A DNA stretch of 64,000 nucleotides from CBDCYS01 sp965226245 (GTDB taxonomy: Bacteria; Acidobacteriota; Terriglobia; Bryobacterales; UBA6623), in assembly GCA_965226245.1 (NCBI GenBank), contig CBDDCL010000015.1:2976001-3040000 (forward strand). The letters run 5' to 3'. The notes beneath the pieces were generated by a model that saw only the letters and a program-made list of their open reading frames with translations, searched no databases and had not been told where the DNA came from. Positions 25,738-33,969 of the stretch are shown here, piece by piece. Within the stretch, counting starts at the first letter, position 1. Every line of letters starts with the position of its first letter. Position numbers and translations under genes: made by a program.

Positions 25738-26277
25738 TTACTGGCCAAGCTCGTGGCACAGGTAGCAACGGATCGAAACTTTCTTGGCAACGTGGCAGTT
25801 CATGCACGTGATCATGCTGGTTGAGATTTCCTTGGCCAGAACGTCGCGCTCTTCGACCGGACCGTGGCAACTCGCACATCCGACACCCGCGTTGACGTGG
25901 CTCGCATGACTAAAGAAAACGAAGTCGGGCACGCGGTAGACCCGGACCCAATCTAGCCTCGTCCCGTCTTTGTAGATCCCGGCTAGCTTTTGCACCGCCG
26001 GGCTGTCCGTCTTGATCGCCGTGTGGCACAGCATGCACTTTTCCGCGTCCGGCAGTCCGGCGCGTTCTTTCTTGACAACGCTCGCGTGGCAATCCTGGCA
26101 CGAAAGCCCGGCGGCAACGTGTTGCTTGTGGCTAAAAGGGACAGGCTGAGGCCCCACTTCGATCGGCAGATTCTCTTGAATTCCCTGATAGGCCGGCTGC
26201 TCCTGGGCGGGGGCGCCACGGCCAACAAAAAGAAGGCCGGAAAAAAGAAGAACGATGAGCCCGATTGCGTCTCGCAA
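25738..26277 (-). CDS. exported pentaheme c-type cytochrome (c7/c3-like)
   Basis: 179 residues with a signal peptide (~1-24) and five CXXCH haem sites: C60-H64, C81-H85, C134-H138, C158-H162 and C171-H175. Extra His residues in 'FSHKQHVAAG' and 'FSHASHVNAG' are placed to act as distal ligands, the arrangement of cytochrome c7/c3-type domains. It should act as a periplasmic electron carrier. No partner reductase or membrane protein is adjacent, so donor and acceptor are unknown. It is divergent from the flavin oxidoreductase at 26387. Confidence 0.88.
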   Translation of the reverse strand: MRDAIGLIVLLFSGLLFVGRGAPAQEQPAYQGIQENLPIEVGPQPVPFSHKQHVAAGLSCQDCHASVVKKERAGLPDAEKCMLCHTAIKTDSPAVQKLAGIYKDGTRLDWVRVYRVPDFVFFSHASHVNAGVGCASCHGPVEERDVLAKEISTSMITCMNCHVAKKVSIRCYLCHELGQ

Positions 26278-26386
26278 GGTTAATCCCTTTCGCCGAACAC
26301 CCTACTCTGCTCTTAAATTGTTACACGGATTCGGCGGCCATTCTGCCATCATGGGGTGAACTTTCCAGCAGCGGAGAAGCAATCGC

Positions 26387-27805
26387 ATGGACTACGACAT
26401 CATCGTGATCGGTGCCGGGGCGGCCGGGCTCAATGTCGCGACACCCTGCGCGAAGCTCGGTTTGAAGACCCTGCTTGTTGACAAGACGCCTGAGCTGATC
26501 GGAGGCGAATGCCTCAACACCGGCTGCGTACCAAGCAAGGCGCTGCTTCACGTGGCCAAACTGAAGCGCGATGCCGAACGCCTGAGCGCCTTCGGGATCA
26601 CGACCAACGGGGCCATCGATTTCCAGATCGATTTCCAGAAAGTCTTCGGCTACGTGCGGGACGTACAGGCTTCGATCCGCGAGCATGAAACGCCGGAATT
26701 CTTCCAAACTCTCGGCCTGGAGTTCGCCTACGGCGAAGCGCGCTTCACTTCGCGTGACAGCGTCCAAGTGGGCGGCGAAATCCATCGTGCCCGCCGCATT
26801 GTCATCGCCACCGGTTCAAAGCCTCGCGTTCCGCCGATCCCCGGCGTTGAACAGGTCAGCTACCTCACGCACGAAAACCTATGGCGGCTCAAGGAGCTCC
26901 CGAAACAGTTTCTCATTGTCGGCGCCGGGCCGATCGGCATGGAGATGTCACAAGCGTTCGCCCGGCTCGGCTCGAACGTCACCGTCATCGAGCGGGCCCA
27001 TCGGCTGCTGCTGCGGGACTCCGAAGAGGCCGGCAAGCTGATCGGCAAGCACTTGTCCGCCGAAGGAGTGAAATTCCACTTAAATGCCGAGTTGTTGCGC
27101 TTCACGTCGCCGCACAGCGCCGAGATCCGGACGCCTGACGGCGTCATCGAGCAGAGGTTCGACCAGGTCTTGATCGCCACCGGCAAGGCGCTCAACCACG
27201 ACAGCCTCGACGTCGAAAAGGCGGGAATCGAAACAGTCAACGGGCGCCTGAAGCTTGACCGCTACCTGAGAACAACGAACAAGAATATCTGCGCCAGCGG
27301 CGACGCCGCCGGGCAGATCTATCTCACGCACGTCACCGAACTGCACGGCGCTCTTCTGCTCTGGAACTTTTTCTCGCCGCTCAAGAAGAGGCTCAGCTAC
27401 GACGATCTCAGTTGGGTGACCTTCACCGACCCCGAAGTGGCGACGTTTGGGTTATCTGAAAAGCAACTGAAGGAACGAGGGGTCAACTACCACAAGGTCG
27501 TCCAGGGTTTCGAGGACGTCACCCGTGCCTCCACCGATCACTATCCCGAATCCAAACTCACCGTTTACATGAAGGGCGACTATATCCTCGGAGGAACAAT
27601 GATCGCGCCCAACGCCGGCGAGCTGATCCAAGAGCTTGTCCTGGCGAAGCAGAACAAAATTCCTCTGCGGAAGATTCTCGAGAAGACGTACGCCTACCCG
27701 ACGGCCAGCCGCATCAACCGCTGGCTGGCGATCTGGGAGTACGACCGCAAGACGACCGATACGATCAAGAAGGTCTTGCGCGGCGCGTTTCGTCTATTGA
27801 ATTAG
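26387..27805 (+). CDS. FAD-dependent pyridine nucleotide-disulfide oxidoreductase (mercuric reductase/Lpd-like)
   Basis: 472 residues. N-terminal FAD site 'IIVIGAGAAGLNVA', redox pair C42-X4-C47 in 'GGECLNTGCVPSKALLH', and NAD(P) site 'FLIVGAGPIGMEMSQAFARLG' around 176-196. The C-terminus has 'KTYAYPTASRINRW' where dihydrolipoamide dehydrogenase has the HPT..E active-site dyad, so it is not a classical Lpd. It also lacks the MerA C-terminal Cys pair. It belongs to the broad 'mercuric reductase-like' group, probably reducing a thiol or quinone-type substrate. GCGGAGAAG precedes the ATG. Confidence 0.85.
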   Translation: MDYDIIVIGAGAAGLNVATPCAKLGLKTLLVDKTPELIGGECLNTGCVPSKALLHVAKLKRDAERLSAFGITTNGAIDFQIDFQKVFGYVRDVQASIREHETPEFFQTLGLEFAYGEARFTSRDSVQVGGEIHRARRIVIATGSKPRVPPIPGVEQVSYLTHENLWRLKELPKQFLIVGAGPIGMEMSQAFARLGSNVTVIERAHRLLLRDSEEAGKLIGKHLSAEGVKFHLNAELLRFTSPHSAEIRTPDGVIEQRFDQVLIATGKALNHDSLDVEKAGIETVNGRLKLDRYLRTTNKNICASGDAAGQIYLTHVTELHGALLLWNFFSPLKKRLSYDDLSWVTFTDPEVATFGLSEKQLKERGVNYHKVVQGFEDVTRASTDHYPESKLTVYMKGDYILGGTMIAPNAGELIQELVLAKQNKIPLRKILEKTYAYPTASRINRWLAIWEYDRKTTDTIKKVLRGAFRLLN

Positions 27806-27826
27806 GGGCCCGGCGCCGCGTCCCGA

Positions 27827-28018
27827 GTGAAGGTGACACATAAAGGAGGCGTCCATGATTCGGTCCGAATCCAGGTCATTGACCGCGGTCAAGCGGACGG
27901 TATTGTAATTCGCACGCCGAACACGAACTGGATCGTGATCGACGCGGGTACCAATGCGCAGCAAGCGGACGCCATGCGGGATGCCTGGGGAGTCGAGGAA
28001 GTTGCCTTGGTTGCAGCG
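27827..28018 (+). pseudogene. N-terminal remnant of a ComEC-like metallo-beta-lactamase-fold hydrolase
   Basis: The frame from the GTG at 27827 reads 'VRIQVIDRGQADGIVIRTPN', then 'TNWIVIDAGTNAQQADAMRD' and 'AWGVEEVALV', matching the first ~60 residues of MBL-fold proteins of the ComEC/Rec2 type ('VGQGDAILI...IDAG'). The metal-binding HxHxDH that should follow within ten residues is missing; similarity ends near 28015, at the 3' end of the convergent FkbM gene. The ORF itself runs on to 28165, but that part is antisense to the methyltransferase. Confidence 0.6.
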
Positions 28019-28840
28019 CTAGGATGCAACAGCTACAACGTCTCGCACTTGAACCCCGTTGCCGCTGGACACGTGATCCTCTACAATGCGGTAGCCGAGA
28101 CGAAAAAGAAGGTTGAGCAGCGTCGTTTCGGATTGTTTCGCGGGCATCCAAAACTCGTGGATTGAAACAATGAGGACGGGCCGACAAGTCCGCAGAGTGT
28201 GCTGGGCTCCCTCTATCACCCACTGTTCGGCCCCTTCGACGTCGATTTTTATCACATCTGGAGCGTGGCCGCTCTGGCGACTGAAATCGTCAAGCGAGAT
28301 AGTTGGGGCCGAGATTGCGGTTTTCATCTCTGGACGAATAAAAGGCGTGGAATCATCACCTATCGTTAGAGAGTTGCTCCAGCTCTTTCCTCCATCTACC
28401 AAGTAGAAGGGTGTTGCCGCAGTGGTTTCGTGCGTCACTGCGCACGGTGCTACCTCAATGACGTCTGAGAGCCCGTTGACCTTGCGGTGATAGTTTAGCG
28501 TCTTGACGTGGCGCGGCGAAGCCTCAAAGGCAATCACTTTACCCGCCGTTCGCGTTGCGAACAAGGACACTAGACCCCAATGAGCGCCGACGTCAAAGAA
28601 AACACCGCCAGGGGCGAGATAGCGTTGAATCCAGGGAAAGAGAAAATGGCCCTCCTGACTCCAAAGATCCTCGCCGAACAGTTGCGGGTGTAGCCAAACC
28701 CAGCGGCCCAAAAAGCGCCTCGGAATAGCGGCCCATGGGTCGTTTGCGTGCCGCCAGCGCCGGGTAGCACGACCAAGGAAGCTGTGCAACCGTGGAGCAT
28801 GGTTTTTGAGAACACGGTAAATGGATGGAGAAAGGCTCAC
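28019..28840 (-). CDS. FkbM family methyltransferase
   Basis: 273 residues. SAM-binding motif I is 'GGVFFDVGAHWGLVSLFATR' (~77-96), followed by 'GKVIAFEASPRHVKTLNYHR', and the FkbM hallmark is 'DVIKIDVEGAEQWVIEGAQH' (~190-210). The family O-methylates sugars or polyketide/lipid hydroxyls, often in cell-surface glycan loci. No glycan genes adjoin it here and it overlaps the end of an MBL-fold remnant, so it may have been inserted. Confidence 0.85.
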   Translation of the reverse strand: MSLSPSIYRVLKNHAPRLHSFLGRATRRWRHANDPWAAIPRRFLGRWVWLHPQLFGEDLWSQEGHFLFPWIQRYLAPGGVFFDVGAHWGLVSLFATRTAGKVIAFEASPRHVKTLNYHRKVNGLSDVIEVAPCAVTHETTAATPFYLVDGGKSWSNSLTIGDDSTPFIRPEMKTAISAPTISLDDFSRQSGHAPDVIKIDVEGAEQWVIEGAQHTLRTCRPVLIVSIHEFWMPAKQSETTLLNLLFRLGYRIVEDHVSSGNGVQVRDVVAVAS

Positions 28841-29209
28841 GTTAATTCTCTGGCTTGAGCACTAGCCATCGCCGAACTCGCCGATTTTATTATCACGCCT
28901 CACGCCGTGCGTGGAAAGTGGCTAGGCATCGGTCCCGCTAGAACACGTGGAGACCCGTTTCTCTCGAAACCTCTGTCAACCAAGTAGAAATGTCCTATTC
29001 GCTGCCAAGTAGAAATGTCCGGTTGGAGCTGGGCGGTTGGAGAGGCGGTGGTAGAGTGATTGGTGCCGAGAAATCCCGTTCAGCAGTCGGTTGGTTGGCA
29101 GGCTCGGGTGTGCTGTTTGAGCCGCCGAAAGCGCGAACGGTTCAGGGTCTCGGCCCCATGCCGGCCGGATAGCGGGACGAAAAATCTGTCACTAACGCGG
29201 ACTTAGGAT
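28841..29209. other. intergenic region with a short direct repeat
   Basis: ccaagtagaaatgtcc occurs at 28980-28995 and 29005-29020, a 25-bp spacing. Such AAGTAgAAATGTCC motifs resemble IS21/IS481-type transposon ends, but no transposase is here. Nothing else was identified. Confidence 0.45.
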
Positions 29210-29545
29210 TTAACCCTCGGGAGAAAAGGTATAACACCACGTTTCTCCTTCCAGAACGGTTTCCCCGGTCTGGCGAGTCACCTTGATCTTCAGTTGAGTG
29301 ACCGGCTTCGTTTCGTGAATGCTCAAGATTTCGGCCTCTCCAGTTATCGTGTCTCCAACAAAGACCGGGGCCGTGAACTTCCAGTCATGGCTTAGGAACA
29401 CCGTACCGGGGCCGGGCATGTCGGTGGCTACCAGCGCATTCAAGATCCCCAGTTGAGAGTCCTCCTTGCACGACCGGACGTTGGAATTTCGTCTTTGCGG
29501 CAAACGCTTCGTCGAAGTGCTAGAGCGCCGCGAATCGTACCGTCG
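29210..29545 (-). pseudogene. MaoC-like dehydratase (hotdog fold), frameshifted
   Basis: The 3' part encodes 'LNALVATDMPGPGTVFLSHD', 'WKFTAPVFVGDTITGEAEIL' and 'KVTRQTGETVLEGETWCYTF', typical MaoC/(R)-hydratase C-terminal strands. The N-terminal 'HFDEAFAAKTKFQRPVVQGG' lies in another frame just upstream (about 29470-29525) and is preceded by a TAG, so a 1-nt frameshift near 29460 and further decay have inactivated it. Intact relatives hydrate enoyl-CoA. Confidence 0.65.
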
Positions 29546-29644
29546 CAAGGACCCGATCCGCCAACCCCCAGCAGCGACCCAGCGAGTCCGCAAGAGGCGG
29601 GAGAGGGACAAGCCGAAAACCCGGCCTCTCGGGTGGCGTGACCC

Positions 29645-29692
29645 AACGTGGCGCAAGCTCTCAGCTTGCCGCGTCGAGACTCATCTCGACGC
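29645..29692. repeat. two-hairpin REP-like repeat, copy 2
   Basis: 29645-29671 is identical over 27 bp to 18720-18746. It is followed by a perfect second hairpin, gcgtcgaga (29671-29679) and tctcgacgc (29684-29692), whose sequence differs from that of copy 1. It lies upstream of the MaoC remnant. Confidence 0.6.
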
Positions 29693-29875
29693 CTGTTTGG
29701 AACCGAGGGAAAGGGCCCCGTGAAAGCAAGGCTAAGTGGTCAGCGCCCTAGATCCATGGGGGCCTCCAACTACGTGCTCGGTTCCGTCTAGTCTATTGAA
29801 TTAGCAGGCTCGGGGCGAACAATCTCGCTGAAACCGGGACGGCCGGCAACACGTTTAACCTGCAAGGAGACGTGT

Positions 29876-30193
29876 ATGCTCAAAAAGCAAAATCTCGGAA
29901 TCGCCATTGTCGCGCTGGTGTTCGGTTTTCTGGGAGGAACTGTTTCTCAACGGCTGTTCAATAACGATTCGGTTTCGGCGCAGTCGGCGCCGGCTCAGGT
30001 TCATTCATCGGAGATTGTCAAGGCGCAGGGATTTCAGCTTGTCGATGAGGAAGGCAAGATCCTTGGCATCTGGACTCGTGATCAGCATGGAGAACCCTTC
30101 ATGATGTTCTACGACAATCAGCGGCTGCTTTGGAGCGCGCCCCCGGAGGCTCGCTATCGGCCAATGCCGCTCAACGCCGAGCCATCCGAGTAG
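29876..30193 (+). CDS. small exported or membrane-anchored hypothetical protein
   Basis: 105 residues. Residues 8-24 ('GIAIVALVFGFLGGTVS') form an uncleaved anchor or signal peptide. The remainder 'GFQLVDEEGKILGIWTRDQHGEPFMMFYDNQ' is a small beta-hairpin repeat of the kind found in short acidobacterial exported proteins of unknown role. AAGGAG sits 7 nt before the ATG and makes the start sure. The stop lies at the edge of an IS1182 fragment, so the native C-terminus may be cut. Confidence 0.6.
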   Translation: MLKKQNLGIAIVALVFGFLGGTVSQRLFNNDSVSAQSAPAQVHSSEIVKAQGFQLVDEEGKILGIWTRDQHGEPFMMFYDNQRLLWSAPPEARYRPMPLNAEPSE

Positions 30194-30730
30194 ATCGAGA
30201 GTCAGAACGGCAGGCACCGGCCACGGCCGCAAGAAAGACCGAATGTTTCTCCGGCTCAAACTCATCGAAAGCCGTTGAAACAGACTCGCGGATCCAATCG
30301 GGAGCCGTCCTCGACCGGGCCTGCTGTTCGACCGCTTGCAGCAGCGGTTGCAGTTGTTCTTTGTCGTTCGCCGCCTGCGTCACCCTCTGCCCCACGATCA
30401 ACTGACAGACCCCTTCCACCGCCGCTTGCGCGTTGTAAGCCTGCAGGAACCCGTCCCCGCCTTTCATGATGCGCGACTCCGGATCGCTGAAGTTGTACTG
30501 ATCCTTGTCGCGCGGCTTTGCCTTGCGGACTTCCTCGGGCGATTGGTCTTGGGCGGCCGCCTTGTCTCGCGCCCTTTGTTTGAGGGCTTTCTGGGCTTGC
30601 CGAATCTTTTCCAGCCGCGTCTGCCGGCGCTGCAACTCCGCGGGCAGCTCCTGGCCCGTCTGCTCGGAACCGTAGCGGGCGTCCTCGGCGGCATCGGCCT
30701 GCGCCGCTTCGGCCAGCATCTGTTTGACCG
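30190..30730 (-). pseudogene. IS1182-like transposase fragment
   Basis: The minus-strand frame contains 'KDQYNFSDPESRIMKGGDGF' and 'QAYNAQAAVEGVCQLIVGQR', the central DDE part of IS1182-family transposases (the Asp in 'DPESRIM' and the 'GY.VQAAVD' strand). The preceding region is a coiled, Glu/Arg/Gln-rich linker. The N-terminal DNA-binding part and the C-terminal end are gone, and it is joined head-on to the second copy of the HTH module at ~30731. Confidence 0.75.
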
Positions 30731-30734
30731 CGGC

Positions 30735-31015
30735 TGCGCCGCATCCGCGAGGAAACCCTCTCCCACACCACCACGCGCCTGCAACAGGAAGCCGGGCGGG
30801 CCATCGACTCGGTCAGCGGTCTGCTGGCTTCCAGAAGGCGCATCGAGGCGGGACGCGCCTCGCTCATCCGCACCGTGATCGATTTCGCCTACCGCTCGAA
30901 CGCCCACAGCGACCTCGCCGGGCTCGTCCGCTCCCTCGAAAGCGACCGGAAAAATCGGGCCCAAGACCGCAACAATCAAGACCGCAAGCAGGACAAACCG
31001 GAGACGGGCCACTGA
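30735..31015 (+). pseudogene. repeated two-gene module, copy B (5' truncated HTH gene)
   Basis: 30735-31248 matches 20999-21513 over about 515 bp at roughly 95% identity. The frame 'LRRIREETLSHTTTRLQQEA' through 'VIDFAYRSNAHSDLAGLVRS' is uninterrupted to a TGA at 31013-31015, whereas copy A has an amber stop at the Tyr. The HTH-coding start is missing because the IS1182 fragment replaces it. The second gene of the module (31010-31250) has CTG instead of ATG and a 1-nt deletion. Confidence 0.6.
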
Positions 31016-31276
31016 TCGAAACGCTGATGAAGCAGCTCTACTTCCGCGACTTCGCCGCCGCATCGAATATCTCGAATCGCAACGCCGCGAGCAGATCCCG
31101 GCCCAGGCCTATCTCTATTGGATCGACGGCGGCGACGGAAACGACCCCTGGATGGCCATCGGCCCCAACGGAGAAGAATGGTAACCGCGGCGACCCCGGC
31201 CCCATCCCCGGAATCGAAACTTCCGCCGGGAGAGCGGCGTCAAGCCCAAATAGACTCCCGTGCAAGGCGGGCAGGT

Positions 31277-32077
31277 CTACCCCACAATGCGAAACGGATC
31301 CGGGTCGGCGTCGATTGGCCCGGGGGCGTCGGGGTCCACCGAGATCGGGCCCGGAGGCGGCAGCTCCGGTTTCGAAGCGGTCAGCAGCAAGGCGCCGGCC
31401 TGCTGGAACTGTTCGCGATGTTCGCGTGACCTCCAATACACATCGGACTCAAAATCGTCCGGAATTGGCGTATCGTCAGGAATCCGCGAAATTTCGACGT
31501 TCTCGAATCCGCGGGCGCGAAACAGCTCAGCCCACTCGGCGGCGGACTTTAAATGCACGGGAACATTCAGCAGACCGGCCCAGTGGCGGCTGTGAGGGTT
31601 TTCCTCGTAAATGTTCAACAGCAGGTAAATGCGGCCGCCGAACGCGGTCACTCGAAAGATCTCGCGGGCGGCTGCCTCGAGCGACGGCCAGTAATAGGCT
31701 GATTCGATGCTGATCACTCGCGTAAAGTAAGCTTCCGCCCAGGGAATCTCCTCCGCCGAACCAGCAACGAACAATACGTTTTCGTAGTCGACTGATTTCT
31801 CTCGCGCCGACCGAATCATCTCGTCTGAGATGTCCACGCCGAGAATCGCACCCTCGGGACAGATCGGGGAAAGCAACCGCGACGCCCAGCCGTCGCCACA
31901 CCCCAGTTCGAGGATTCGCTCATCCGGGCTAAGCTCCATTCGCTCGATCGTTTTCTCGGTGATGCGACGGTGCTGGTTTTCCATCTCCGGGCCCCGGCCG
32001 GCCAGAGCCCAGCGGTTAAATTCTTCACGGAGCCGCTCTTCCTGCTCGTAACGTTGTTGGAGATGGGGAGGATACAC
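31277..32077 (-). CDS. class I SAM-dependent methyltransferase
   Basis: 266 residues. 'ILELGCGDGWASRLLSPICP' (motif I, ~54-73) and 'GVDISDEMIRSAREKS' are the SAM-binding elements of a Methyltransf_11-type fold. 'FTRVISIESAYYWPSLEAAA' and 'GGRIYLLLNIYEENPHSRHW' resemble ubiquinone/sterol-type C-methyltransferases. The substrate is unknown. The C-terminal 'PPGPISVDPDAPGPIDADPDP' tail is acidic and disordered. A diverged copy of only the last ~80 residues lies at 51528-51780. The 3' end abuts copy B of the repeated module. Confidence 0.82.
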   Translation of the reverse strand: MYPPHLQQRYEQEERLREEFNRWALAGRGPEMENQHRRITEKTIERMELSPDERILELGCGDGWASRLLSPICPEGAILGVDISDEMIRSAREKSVDYENVLFVAGSAEEIPWAEAYFTRVISIESAYYWPSLEAAAREIFRVTAFGGRIYLLLNIYEENPHSRHWAGLLNVPVHLKSAAEWAELFRARGFENVEISRIPDDTPIPDDFESDVYWRSREHREQFQQAGALLLTASKPELPPPGPISVDPDAPGPIDADPDPFRIVG

Positions 32078-32280
32078 AGGCGTGGTTGCAGATGCGCATT
32101 ATAGTTCAACGTGCGGAGAAGGCAGGTGCTGCTACACCCGCGGAGCCGAGGCCCTTACAATAATGAGTTCAGTAGGGGCCGGGCGGTTCCGGCGTTCCCG
32201 CGCGGGCCGCGCGAGCAGGCGCAAGACGTTGCCGCCTGACGTTGCCTGACGTTGTGTGACGAGAGGGGGCGAGGAGAAAT

Positions 32281-33969
32281 TTGTTGCAATCCATGCGTAT
32301 TTCAATCAGTCTCGTGGCGGTCATCTTGTCCGTCATCGGAGGCTTCGCCGGCGAGGTGGACCCGCAACGCCTCAACAACGCCGCCAAAGAACCGCACAAC
32401 TGGCTGACCTACGGAGGCACCTACTCTGCCTGGCGCTACAGCGCTCTCGATCAAATCCACCGCGGGAACATCGGGAAGCTCGTCCCCGTATGGGCGTTTG
32501 AAACCGGCGTGGTTGATGGCGGTTTGCAATGCACGCCGATCGTGGTGGACGGCGTCATGTATATCACCAGCGCTTGGAACCGCGTTTTCGCCATCAATGC
32601 CTCGACCGGCGAAGAGATCTGGCACTACTTCCATCCCAGGCCCGAGTCCTTTCCCGCCACCTACGGAACCTGGAATCGCGGCGTGGCTGTCGGGCACGGG
32701 CTGGTCTTCATGGGCACGATTGATAACTACCTTGTTGCTCTCGACTCCAAGACAGGCAGGGAAGTCTGGAAAGTCGAAATCGAGGACGCCGGCCAATGCG
32801 GCTGCGACATCACTGGCGCGCCGCTGGTTGTAAAAGACAAGGTCATCGTCGGAGTCACGGGCGGCGACTCGGCTCATCGCGGGTACCTCAACGCGTTCGA
32901 TGCCAAGACGGGCCGCCACGCCTGGCGCTTCTGGACCATTCCCGGCCCCGGCGAGCCCGGCCACGAGACCTGGAAAGGCGACAGTTGGAAGTACGGCGGC
33001 GGTTCGACCTGGATGACAGGCTCTTACGATCCCGAGCTCAACCTGCTTTATTGGGGCGTCGGCAATCCGGCGGCCGACTTCTACGGCGACTCGCGCCGCG
33101 GCGACAATCTCTACACCGAGTCCACGATCGCCCTCGACCCCGATACGGGTGAGCTCAAGTGGCACTATCAGCAGGTGCCCTATGACGTATGGGATTTCGA
33201 CTCCGCCTACGAACTCACGCTGCTCGATCTTGAATACGAGGGCCGCAAGCGAAAGCTGCTCGTCACGCCGCACAAGAGCGGCTACACCTGGGTTTTGGAC
33301 CGCACGAACGGCGAGTTCATCAACGCCTGGCCGCTGGTCGAAAGCACCAACTGGATCAAAGGCATCGACAAGAAGGGCAACCTGATTGGACGCAATGAGC
33401 CCGAGGTGGACAAGACCAAACTACTGTGCCCTTCGATCGGCGGCGGGCGAAGTTGGAACCACGGCGCGTACTCTCCCAAAACCGGCTGGTTCTACTCGAC
33501 CGGCATCGAGTGGTGCCAGGAAGTAACCGCCTATCGTGAAGCGCCGCGCCAGGGGATGGCGTTTTTCGGAGGATCTTTCAAACTGGCGCAACCTCTCCAA
33601 GGGAAGGCTCATGGGCACCTGGGCGCCTACGACCCAATTACAGGCAAGCGGCACTGGCTTTACAAGAGCAAATACCCGCTGCTGGCTTCCCAGCTTGCTA
33701 CCGCGGGCGACCTGCTCTTTACCGGTGACGCGACCGGGAAATTTTTTGCCCTCGACACGGCGAACGGCAAGGAACTGTGGTCGTTTCGAACCGGTTCGGG
33801 TCACCGCGGCTCGCCGATTTCCTACTCGGTCAACGGCAGGCAATATATCGCAACGCCAAGCGGCTGGGGCTCCGCGCTAGCCGGATTGCTGCCCCAGCTC
33901 TGGCCCGAGACAGAAGACTTCCCGAGCGGTTCGACATTGTTCGTCTTCGCGCTAGCGGAGTCTGAGTGA
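32281..33969 (+). CDS. PQQ-dependent dehydrogenase, methanol/ethanol type
   Basis: About 560 residues, secreted (signal ~'MRISISLVAVILSVIGGFAG'). Tryptophan-docking propeller repeats are visible ('KTGREVWKVEI', 'DTGELKWHYQQVP', 'ANGKELWSFRTGSGHRGSPI'). 'AGQCGCDITGAP' holds the vicinal Cys pair that contacts PQQ, and 'YWGVGNPAADFYGDSRRGDN' and 'PYDVWDFDSAYE' carry the Ca/PQQ-binding and catalytic-base region. It oxidises alcohols in the periplasm. GAGGAG at 32271-32276 suits the TTG codons at 32281 or 32284 better than the ATG at 32293. The TGA overlaps the GTG at 33966 of the cytochrome gene, so electrons probably pass to that protein. Confidence 0.9.
   Translation: MLQSMRISISLVAVILSVIGGFAGEVDPQRLNNAAKEPHNWLTYGGTYSAWRYSALDQIHRGNIGKLVPVWAFETGVVDGGLQCTPIVVDGVMYITSAWNRVFAINASTGEEIWHYFHPRPESFPATYGTWNRGVAVGHGLVFMGTIDNYLVALDSKTGREVWKVEIEDAGQCGCDITGAPLVVKDKVIVGVTGGDSAHRGYLNAFDAKTGRHAWRFWTIPGPGEPGHETWKGDSWKYGGGSTWMTGSYDPELNLLYWGVGNPAADFYGDSRRGDNLYTESTIALDPDTGELKWHYQQVPYDVWDFDSAYELTLLDLEYEGRKRKLLVTPHKSGYTWVLDRTNGEFINAWPLVESTNWIKGIDKKGNLIGRNEPEVDKTKLLCPSIGGGRSWNHGAYSPKTGWFYSTGIEWCQEVTAYREAPRQGMAFFGGSFKLAQPLQGKAHGHLGAYDPITGKRHWLYKSKYPLLASQLATAGDLLFTGDATGKFFALDTANGKELWSFRTGSGHRGSPISYSVNGRQYIATPSGWGSALAGLLPQLWPETEDFPSGSTLFVFALAESE

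Noticed and set aside
29789..29806. tctattgaattag shared by 27793 and 29794 as a duplicated gene end
   Set aside because: Only 13 bp are shared, with no further similarity on either side; could be chance.
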